Source of the DNA: an uncultured Verrucomicrobiota bacterium
Lineage (GTDB): Bacteria; Verrucomicrobiota; Verrucomicrobiae; Opitutales; Opitutaceae
Direction: 5' to 3'
DNA: 5,501 bases
Assembly: GCA_946481225.1 (NCBI GenBank)
Contig: CAMLNJ010000239.1
Span: forward strand, 1 to 5,501
Part shown: positions 1 through 5,501 of the stretch, one piece after another
Layout of the letters: each line of letters starts with the position of its first letter
Numbering within the stretch: the stretch's first letter is position 1
Notes under the pieces: model-generated
Database searches by the model: none
Told to the model about the DNA's origin: nothing
The model's input: only the letters and a program-made list of their open reading frames with translations
Made by a program: the position numbers and the translations under genes

Positions 1-2068
1 GCCTCTTCCACCGCCCGCCGCCCCCGCCCTCCGCGTCGAGCGCCCCGCCACGCCCTCGCCTGCTCCGCCCGCCGTCTTCAACCCCGACCCTGGCTCACCC
101 TCCCCCACGCCCGCCGCGCCGACCGCTCCCTATTTCCCGCACGATCCATCCCTCCCTCCGTCTCCCGCCGAGCCCCCGCCCGCCTACCCCGCCGCCACCG
201 AACGGCCGAGCCTCTCCGCCGAGCCCAGCCCGCTGACCTCCAATCCCGACCTCTCAGGTTTCAAATCTCCGCCCCCAGACCTCTCCTCCCCGCCTCTTCC
301 TCGCGCCGGCGTCCGCTCCACCGACTACATCCCCGCCCACCACGGCCACGGCTGGGACGCCCCCGCCGCCTACCCGAGCGCCGCCGATCCCTTTTCGCGC
401 CCCGCCCACACCGAGCCCATGCCCGACCGCTGGCGCGACCCGGGCTTCACCCCGTGGCGCCGCTACACCGCCGGCGACACCAACGAATCCCCCTTCGCCC
501 ATCCCGAGCCCGAAACCTGGCACTGGTATCGCCAAAGCCTCCTCAAGGGCGACCTCCCCATTCACGGCCAGGACTGGTTCCTCGCGCTCACCGCCTCCTC
601 CGAAACCGTCTACGAAGATCGCAACCTGCCGCAGCCCAGCGGCAACAGCGCCGCCTCCTCCGGCCAGTTCGACTTTCTCGGCAGCTACGGCACCACCGTC
701 TTCGTCCAAAACCTCGCGATCGACGCCGTCCTCCTCCAAGGCGAGACCGTCTACAAACCGCCGCACCAGACTTTCAAGATCCGCCTCGTCGCCAACTACA
801 ACTCCGTCGAGACCGACCAGGCCGGCATCCTCAACCCCGACCCCGCCTTCCCTTCCGACGGCAACGATTCCCCCACCCGTCGCACCGACACCTGGCTCGC
901 CCTCCAAGAGGCCTTCTACGAATACCACATCGCGGACCTTTCGCCCAACTACGACTTCGTCGCCGTAAAAGCGGGTATTCAGACATTCAATACCGATTTC
1001 CGCGGCTTCATCTTCAACGACACCCAGCTCGGCGCCCGCCTCCTCGGCAACCAGGACAACAACCGCCTCCAATACAACGTCGCCCTCTTCTCGATGCTCG
1101 AGAAGGACACCAACTCCGAGCTCAACACCCTCGACGGGCGCGACCAGATCGTCGCCGTCGCCAACCTCTACCGCCAGGATTTCCTCGTCAAAGGCTACAC
1201 CGCGCAGGTCTCCCTCCACGGCAACTTCGACCACGGCGCGCGCGAGCTCTACTACGACACCAACGGCGGCATCGTCCGCCCCGCCCCCCTCGGCACTGTC
1301 GCCCCCCACGACGTCGACGTCGGCTACCTCGGCTGGGCCGGCGACGGCCACATCGGCCGTCTCAACATCAACCACGCCCTTTACTACGCCTTCGGCACCG
1401 ACGAGTTCAACGGCCTCGCCGGCCGCCCCGTCGACATCTCCGCCGCCATGGCCGCGCTCGAGCTGAGCTACGACCAAAACTGGATCCGCTACAAAGCCTC
1501 CGCCCTCTACGCCACCGGCGACTCCGATCCCACCGACGGCACCGCCACCGGCTTCGACTCCATCGTCGACAACACCAACTTCATCGGCGGCCCCTTCAGC
1601 TACTTCGTCCGCCAAGGCTTCAACCTCGCCGGCACCGGCGTCGCAGCCAAGCAACGCTTCTCCGTCCTGCCCAACCTCCGCACGAGCAAGACCCAGGGCC
1701 AGGCCAACTTCGTCAACCCAGGCGTCATCCTCCTCGGCCTCGGCACCGACATCGAGGTCACGCCCCGCATCCGCGCCTTCCTCAACGCGAACCACATCCG
1801 CTTCGCCGAGACCGAAACCATCCAGACCGCCCTGCTCACCAATCAAGTGGACTCCGACTTCGGCGTGGATCTCTCGATCGGCTTTCAGTGGCGCCCGCTT
1901 CTTACGGACAACGTCATCGTCTCCGCCGGCTACGCCCTCTTCCTCCCCGGCCGCGGCTTCGACGACATCTACCGCAACACCGTCCCCGCCGTCCCCGGCT
2001 TAAGCAGTTCCCCCACCCCCGACGACCGCCTCCACAGCGCGACCTTGGCCATCACGTTCACCTACTAA
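1..2068 (+). CDS. Outer-membrane beta-barrel (porin-like) protein, 5' end outside window
   Basis: The reading frame is open from the first full codon at position 2 to the TAA at 2066-2068, giving 688 visible residues. The only in-frame start codon, ATG 419, would begin MPDRWRDP with no signal peptide, and upstream codons keep the same C/G-ending bias, so the true start lies left of the window. Visible residues 1-110 are proline/alanine/serine-rich and look like a disordered periplasmic linker. The rest has the Gly/aromatic-rich alternating pattern of an outer-membrane barrel with loops rich in Asp and Asn, and it ends in LAITFTY, a typical C-terminal barrel strand with a terminal aromatic. 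Two blocks look conserved from memory: LKGDLPIHGQDWFLALTA (near visible residue 181) and AGIQTFNTDFRGFIF (residue 324). No CXXCH or CXXC is visible. It lies 171 bases upstream of a multihaem cytochrome, which suggests the barrel half of a porin-cytochrome electron conduit; a plain substrate porin is the alternative. The barrel call is firm, the electron-transfer role inferred. Confidence 0.8.
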   Translation, partial: PLPPPAAPALRVERPATPSPAPPAVFNPDPGSPSPTPAAPTAPYFPHDPSLPPSPAEPPPAYPAATERPSLSAEPSPLTSNPDLSGFKSPPPDLSSPPLPRAGVRSTDYIPAHHGHGWDAPAAYPSAADPFSRPAHTEPMPDRWRDPGFTPWRRYTAGDTNESPFAHPEPETWHWYRQSLLKGDLPIHGQDWFLALTASSETVYEDRNLPQPSGNSAASSGQFDFLGSYGTTVFVQNLAIDAVLLQGETVYKPPHQTFKIRLVANYNSVETDQAGILNPDPAFPSDGNDSPTRRTDTWLALQEAFYEYHIADLSPNYDFVAVKAGIQTFNTDFRGFIFNDTQLGARLLGNQDNNRLQYNVALFSMLEKDTNSELNTLDGRDQIVAVANLYRQDFLVKGYTAQVSLHGNFDHGARELYYDTNGGIVRPAPLGTVAPHDVDVGYLGWAGDGHIGRLNINHALYYAFGTDEFNGLAGRPVDISAAMAALELSYDQNWIRYKASALYATGDSDPTDGTATGFDSIVDNTNFIGGPFSYFVRQGFNLAGTGVAAKQRFSVLPNLRTSKTQGQANFVNPGVILLGLGTDIEVTPRIRAFLNANHIRFAETETIQTALLTNQVDSDFGVDLSIGFQWRPLLTDNVIVSAGYALFLPGRGFDDIYRNTVPAVPGLSSSPTPDDRLHSATLAITFTY

Positions 2069-2075
2069 ACCAGAA

Positions 2076-2099
2076 CGACAGAAGGACAGATCGACAGAA
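2076..2099. repeat. Three tandem octamers, consensus SGACAGAW
   Basis: Three consecutive 8-bp units (CGACAGAA, GGACAGAT, CGACAGAA) begin eight bases after the stop codon of the barrel gene. Weaker units can be read on both sides. They are the reverse complement of the octamer array at 2151-2219, so the two arrays face each other across the gap. Function unknown. Confidence 0.7.
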
Positions 2100-2194
2100 C
2101 CACAGCCCACTTCCGCATGCCTTTCTCTCTCCCTTCCGTCGCTTTGTTCTCTGTCGCCCTGCCGATCTGTCCTCTGCCGCTCTGTCGATCTGTC
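2085..2194. repeat. 14-bp perfect inverted repeat spanning the intergenic gap
   Basis: Bases 2085-2098 and 2181-2194 are exact reverse complements (GACAGATCGACAGA and TCTGTCGATCTGTC), separated by 82 bases. The arms are the best-matching parts of the two facing octamer arrays. A transcript could fold into a long-looped stem here. No run of T follows the right arm, so this is not a canonical intrinsic terminator. It may be only a by-product of the repeats. Confidence 0.6.
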
Positions 2195-2219
2195 GCTCTG
2201 CCCTCGCCGCTCTGACCCT
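2151..2219. repeat. Degenerate tandem octamer array, consensus CTGYCGMT
   Basis: Successive units read CTGTCGCC, CTGCCGAT, CTGTCCT, CTGCCGCT, CTGTCGAT, CTGTCGCT, CTGCCCT, CGCCGCT and CTGACCCT. Most are 8 bp, and three are 7 bp. The tract is almost all pyrimidine on the plus strand. In the cytochrome's frame it carries TGA at 2213-2215, which closes that frame upstream and so limits where translation can begin. No -35/-10 promoter pair is recognisable in the whole 2069-2239 gap, so co-transcription with the barrel gene is the simplest reading. Confidence 0.65.
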
Positions 2220-2242
2220 CCGTGCTCTCCGTGCCCTCCGTG
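2216..2242. repeat. Three 9-bp tandem repeats (CYCTCCGTG) supplying GTG start codons
   Basis: The units are CCCTCCGTG (2216-2224), CTCTCCGTG (2225-2233) and CCCTCCGTG (2234-2242), followed by GTTAAAAA. Each unit ends in a GTG in the cytochrome frame (2222, 2231, 2240). On the minus strand the segment reads as the motif TTAACCACGGAGGGCACGGA, which I recognise from memory as a dispersed intergenic repeat in Verrucomicrobiota and Planctomycetota genomes; that recognition needs a search. No Shine-Dalgarno-like AGGAG precedes any of the three GTG codons. Confidence 0.7.
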
Positions 2243-5200
2243 GTTAAAAAATCCGCTCTCCGCCGCTTCGCCCTCGCCCTCGCCGCCGGCTGGGCCCTCG
2301 CCGTGGCGACGCTCGTCATCCTCGCGCCCTCCGCCGAAGCCGAGCGCCTCATCGCCTCCGCCACCCCCGCCGCCGATCCCCATGCCGCCCTCGGCATCAC
2401 CGGCCCGAACACCTCCGTCTCTGTAGGCCAGACCGCTGGTCTGGCTTCCGTCTCCGCCACCCCGCCCGCCCCGTCCCTCATCGACCAATCCCGCGCCGCC
2501 GCCGACCGCAAATCCGCCGGCTGCATCGAGTGCCACGCCAACATCGAGGACATGCACCAATCCCCGCACGTCGTCCTCGGCTGCGTCGACTGCCACGGCG
2601 GCGATCCCACCCCCGGACTCACCATGCGCAAGGCCCACGTCGCCCCGCGCAACCCCGACCACTGGCCCTCCTCCGCCAACCCCAACGACTCCTCCGTCCT
2701 CCTCAACCACGAGTCCCCCGAGTTCATCCAGTTCGTCAACCCCGGCGACCTCCGCGTCGCCGACAAGGCCTGCGGCGCCTGCCACTCCGAGATCAACGCC
2801 CACGTCGGCCACTCCATCATGCGCCACGGCGCCATGCTCTGGGGCGCCGCCCTCTACAACAACGGCGCCACCCCGCAGAAAAATCCGCGCTACGGCCAGG
2901 CCTACGGCTCCGACGGCATCCCGCTCCTCCTCCGCTCGCCCATCCCCGTCACCGAAGAGATGACCCTCAAGCAAGGCATCCTCCCCTTCATCGAGCCGCT
3001 CCCCCGCTTCGCCATCGGCCAACCCTCCAACATCCTCCGCATCTTCGAGCGCGGCGGCGAAAAGATCACCGAGCTCGGCAACCCCAACGCCTTCGAGCCC
3101 CCCGGTCGCCCCGCCCGCCGCCTCTCCGAACGCGGCCTCGGCACCAACAACCGCATCGATCCTGTTTACCTCAACCTCCAGAAGACCCGCCTCCACGACC
3201 CCATGCTCGATTTCATGGGCTCGAACACCCACCCCGGCGACTACCGCTCCTCCGGCTGCACCGCCTGCCACGTCCCCTACGCCAACGACCGTTCGCCCAC
3301 CAACTCCGGCCCCTGGGCGAAATACGGCCACCAAGGCCTCTCCTTCTCCGCCGACCCCATGATCTCCAAAAAGGAGAAGGGCCACCCGATCAAACACCAG
3401 TTCACCCGCAGCATCCCCAGCTCCCAGTGCATGAACTGCCACATGCACCAGGGAAACCTCTTCGTGAACCCCTTCCTCGGCTACACCTGGTGGGACCAGG
3501 AATCCGACGGCGCGTTCATGTATCCAAAAGAGCAGCACGACCCCACCGACGCCGAACAAGTCGAGCTCGCCACCAAGACTCCCGAAGCCGCCGCCGCCCG
3601 CGGCCTCTGGAAGGACCCCGCCTTCGTTGAAAAAGTCGCCGAACTTAACCCCAAGCTGAAGGAAACCCAGTTCGCCGACTACCACGGCCACGGCTGGATC
3701 TTCCGCGCCGTCTTCAAGAAAGACAAAGAGGGCAAGCTCCTCACCCTCGACGACGAGGTCATCCCCCACGACGATCCCGAAAAGTTCAAGAAGGCCGTCC
3801 ACCTCAAAGACGTCCACCTCGCCCGCGGCATGCAGTGCGTGGACTGCCACTTCACCACCGACGTCCACGGCAACGGACTCCTCTACGCCGAGCCCCGCGC
3901 CGTCACCGCCATCGAGTGCATCGACTGCCACGGCACCATCGACCAGCGCCCCACCCTCAAGACCTCCGGCGCCGGCGGCCGAGTCGTCGACGGCCAGGTT
4001 CTCCCCAACGACCTCGCCTCCGGCTCCACGCCCTTCGGCCCGCGTTTCCGCTGGGAAGGCAAGCGCCTCTACCAGCAGTCCATGATGGACAAGAACCTCG
4101 TCTGGGAAGTCCCGCAGACCCTCGACACCGTCGACCCCAAGTCCGACCACTACAACGCCGCCGCCGCCTACGCCAAGACCCTCCGCCGCGACGGCAAAAC
4201 CTGGGGCAGCCTGCCAAGTGGCACGGGCATCCCGCCCGTGGGTTCGCAAAGTAGCGGGGGCATCCTGCCCCCGGCCTCCGCGCCCCAGCCCACCGACTCC
4301 CCCCGCGACCACACCGGCGCCCTCAAGATTCTCTCCACCTCTGGCTCGGCTCCTGGCTCCTCGCTCCCTGCTCCCGGCTCCACCCTCGCCCACGCCAACG
4401 CCAACATCGGCTGCCAGGTCTGCCACACCTCCTGGGCCACGTCCTGCTTCGGCTGCCACCTCCCGCTCAAGGCCAACCAAAAGGTCCCCGGCAACAAATA
4501 CGAAGGCACCACCACGCGCTTCTACACGACCTACAACCCGCAGGTCGTGCGCGACGACGTCTTCATGCTCGGCAAGGACGCCACCTACAAAAACAACCGC
4601 CTCGCCGTTCTCCGCAGCTCCTCCGCCGTCATCGTCGGCTCGCAAAACTCCAACCGCGAATGGATCTACTCCCAGCAGCAGACCATCTCCGCCGAGGGCT
4701 ACAGCGGCCAGGCCTTCAACCCCCACTTCGCCCACACCACCAGCTCCGTCGGCACCACCAAGAACTGCACCGACTGCCACCTCTCCGAGCAAAACGACAA
4801 CCACGCCTGGATGACCCAGCTCCTCGGCTTCGGCACCGGCACGGTCAACTTCTTCGGACGCCACGCCTACGTCGCCTCCGGCTCCGGCGGCCTCGATGCC
4901 GTCGTCTGGACCGAGCGCGACGAGCCCCAGGCCGCCCTCGGCAGCCACCTCCACCGACTCGCCTACCCGCGCAACTTCTCCGAACACGTCACCGCCAACT
5001 CCGGCGTGCTCCGCGAGGCGCACCACCACCACGGCAAGGGCGAGGTCCTCGATCTCCTCCAGCGCGGCGAATACCTCTACGCCGCCTGCGGCGAGGCCGG
5101 CTTTGTCGTCTTCGACATCGCCAACATCGACAACAAGGCCTTCTCCGAGCGCATCACCACCGCCCCCGTCTCGCCCCTCGGCCAGCGCCTGTATGTGCCG

Positions 5201-5501
5201 ACCAAATACGCCACCAGCGTCGTCTCGCCCTCCACCCTCGCCCTCGACCCGCTGCGCAACCGACTCCCCGAAAACCAGGAGCAGCCCATCGGCCTCAACT
5301 ACGGCTTCATCTACGTGACCGACCGCGAGGAAGGCCTCGTCATGGTGCTCGCCGCCACCCTCCTCGACGGCGACCCCGCCAACAACTTCTTCGACGAGAA
5401 GAAAGACGTCGTCCGCTACAACCCCGAAGGCCTGCTCACGGGTGCGACGCACGCCTACATGGCCGGCACCCGCCTCTACGTCGTCTCGGCCGCCGGCCTT
5501 T
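2240..5501 (+). CDS. Exported decahaem-or-larger c-type cytochrome with C-terminal LVIVD beta-propeller, 3' end outside window
   Basis: The frame gives 1087 codons with no stop in the window. It is closed upstream by TGA 2213-2215. GTG 2240 is chosen because it yields MVKKSALRRFALAL, a basic n-region followed by a hydrophobic core (residues 10-29) and a signal-peptidase-I-like site after A32-E-A34; GTG 2222 and 2231 are alternatives. The first in-frame ATG (2552) would lose the signal and haem 1. Ten CXXCH motifs begin at residues 95, 115, 178, 340, 397, 533, 560, 725, 736 and 843, each a site for covalent haem c. There is no lipobox, so it is secreted or anchored by an uncleaved helix. From residue 873 there are four LVIVD-like repeats: GRHAYVASGSGGLDAVVW (873), GEYLYAACGEAGFVVFDIAN (943), GFIYVTDREEGLVMVL (1022) and GTRLYVVSAAGL (1076, cut). 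The region around residues 337-435 resembles, from memory, a conserved block in related multihaem proteins. Linkers at 62-69 and 660-714 are repeat-derived. Electron transfer is certain in kind; donor, acceptor and final location are unknown. Confidence 0.9.
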   Translation, partial: MVKKSALRRFALALAAGWALAVATLVILAPSAEAERLIASATPAADPHAALGITGPNTSVSVGQTAGLASVSATPPAPSLIDQSRAAADRKSAGCIECHANIEDMHQSPHVVLGCVDCHGGDPTPGLTMRKAHVAPRNPDHWPSSANPNDSSVLLNHESPEFIQFVNPGDLRVADKACGACHSEINAHVGHSIMRHGAMLWGAALYNNGATPQKNPRYGQAYGSDGIPLLLRSPIPVTEEMTLKQGILPFIEPLPRFAIGQPSNILRIFERGGEKITELGNPNAFEPPGRPARRLSERGLGTNNRIDPVYLNLQKTRLHDPMLDFMGSNTHPGDYRSSGCTACHVPYANDRSPTNSGPWAKYGHQGLSFSADPMISKKEKGHPIKHQFTRSIPSSQCMNCHMHQGNLFVNPFLGYTWWDQESDGAFMYPKEQHDPTDAEQVELATKTPEAAAARGLWKDPAFVEKVAELNPKLKETQFADYHGHGWIFRAVFKKDKEGKLLTLDDEVIPHDDPEKFKKAVHLKDVHLARGMQCVDCHFTTDVHGNGLLYAEPRAVTAIECIDCHGTIDQRPTLKTSGAGGRVVDGQVLPNDLASGSTPFGPRFRWEGKRLYQQSMMDKNLVWEVPQTLDTVDPKSDHYNAAAAYAKTLRRDGKTWGSLPSGTGIPPVGSQSSGGILPPASAPQPTDSPRDHTGALKILSTSGSAPGSSLPAPGSTLAHANANIGCQVCHTSWATSCFGCHLPLKANQKVPGNKYEGTTTRFYTTYNPQVVRDDVFMLGKDATYKNNRLAVLRSSSAVIVGSQNSNREWIYSQQQTISAEGYSGQAFNPHFAHTTSSVGTTKNCTDCHLSEQNDNHAWMTQLLGFGTGTVNFFGRHAYVASGSGGLDAVVWTERDEPQAALGSHLHRLAYPRNFSEHVTANSGVLREAHHHHGKGEVLDLLQRGEYLYAACGEAGFVVFDIANIDNKAFSERITTAPVSPLGQRLYVPTKYATSVVSPSTLALDPLRNRLPENQEQPIGLNYGFIYVTDREEGLVMVLAATLLDGDPANNFFDEKKDVVRYNPEGLLTGATHAYMAGTRLYVVSAAGL
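2427..2445. repeat. Perfect palindrome (8-bp arms, 3-base loop) inside the cytochrome gene
   Basis: GCCAGACC (2427-2434) and GGTCTGGC (2438-2445) pair around GCT. In frame the segment codes roughly VGQTAGLA (residues 62-69), in the low-complexity linker between the signal peptide and haem 1. The surrounding codons GTA and GGT break the local habit of C/G-ending codons, which fits inserted sequence. It resembles dispersed palindromic repeats remembered from this phylum. Confidence 0.6.
4217..4275. repeat. Double-hairpin dispersed repeat translated in frame within the cytochrome
   Basis: Two hairpins lie side by side. The first has 7-bp arms CACGGGC (4222-4228) and GCCCGTG (4234-4240) with loop ATCCC. 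The second has 8-bp arms CGGGGGCA (4255-4262) and TGCCCCCG (4266-4273) with loop TCC. Both share the core GGGCATCC(T/C)GCCC. In frame they encode SGTGIPPVGSQSSGGILPPA (residues 660-679), between haems 7 and 8. I recognise this as the translated form of a repeat common in Verrucomicrobiota genomes (SGTGILPV / GRDARAT on the other strand); that is recall, not a search. Codons such as AGT, CAA and GGT stand out from the flanking C-ending codons. Confidence 0.75.
4341..4381. repeat. Low-complexity GGCTCC-type tract in the cytochrome linker
   Basis: A run of near-repeats of (T/G)GCTCC and its variants encodes about SGSAPGSSLPAPGS (residues 701-714), ending 11 residues before haem 8. It follows the double-hairpin repeat by 65 bases, so two unrelated repeat types sit in one linker. 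The peptide is flexible and has no haem ligands. Confidence 0.6.

Noticed and set aside
338..355. HGHGW motif, sharing a 17-base match with the cytochrome gene at 3681-3697
   Set aside because: Short match in biased sequence made of the same frequent codons; the flanks do not align, so shared origin is not supported.
419..421. ATG at 419 as the true start of the barrel gene
   Set aside because: No signal peptide follows, there is no upstream in-frame stop in the window, and the coding bias continues to position 2.
254..1846. A minus-strand open frame of about 530 codons opposite the barrel gene
   Set aside because: Same composition artefact: low-complexity acidic product with no recognisable motif, opposite a coherent barrel protein.
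2085..2194. Intrinsic terminator between the two genes
   Set aside because: The inverted arms are 82 bases apart and no T-run follows, so the canonical form is not met.
454..2247. A plus-strand open frame in a second phase across the barrel gene
   Set aside because: It is an Arg/Pro/His-rich frame-shifted shadow without domain features.
2261..2284. Twin-arginine (Tat) signal in the cytochrome leader
   Set aside because: The pair RR is followed directly by FALAL and lacks the S/T-R-R-x-F-L-K pattern; c-type cytochromes are normally exported by Sec before haem attachment.
2000..5452. A minus-strand open frame of about 1150 codons opposite the cytochrome gene
   Set aside because: Its product is a Gly/Val/Ala/Glu/Asp-rich string with no domains. 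The plus-strand frame has a signal peptide, ten CXXCH motifs and a propeller. The lack of stops is explained by C-ending codons on the plus strand.

Overview
This is a very GC-rich window (roughly two thirds G+C by eye) whose plus strand is strongly C-rich, with nearly all codons ending in C or G. It holds two tandem plus-strand protein genes, both cut by the window edges, and one 171-base gap between them. There is no tRNA, rRNA, CRISPR array or transposase gene. GC content, repeat-derived peptides inside the coding sequence and the cytochrome type point to a Verrucomicrobiota bacterium, perhaps of the Opitutaceae. This assignment rests on recognising repeat styles from memory, not on a search.

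Layout. Positions 1-2068 encode the 3' part (688 residues visible) of an outer-membrane beta-barrel protein. It has a long proline-rich leader of about 110 residues before the barrel and ends in the aromatic-terminated strand LAITFTY. Positions 2069-2239 are a pyrimidine-rich gap made almost entirely of short repeats: three octamers in one orientation just after the stop codon, eight or nine related octamers in the opposite orientation, and three 9-bp repeats that run into the next gene's start. Positions 2240 to beyond 5501 encode a large exported c-type cytochrome with ten CXXCH haem motifs, followed by a beta-propeller of LVIVD-like repeats that runs off the window. It has no usable ATG start before its first haem; the best start is one of three GTG codons created by the 9-bp repeat.

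How they may work together. A barrel gene followed in the same direction by a large multihaem cytochrome is the arrangement of porin-cytochrome conduits, which carry electrons across the outer membrane. That is the main functional hypothesis here. It remains inference, because a third component and the gene ends are not visible.

The most unusual trait is how much of the cytochrome's non-haem sequence comes from repeats. A palindrome lies in the linker after the signal peptide. A double hairpin and a low-complexity GGCTCC-type tract lie in the linker between haems 7 and 8. All are translated in frame and none interrupts a haem motif.
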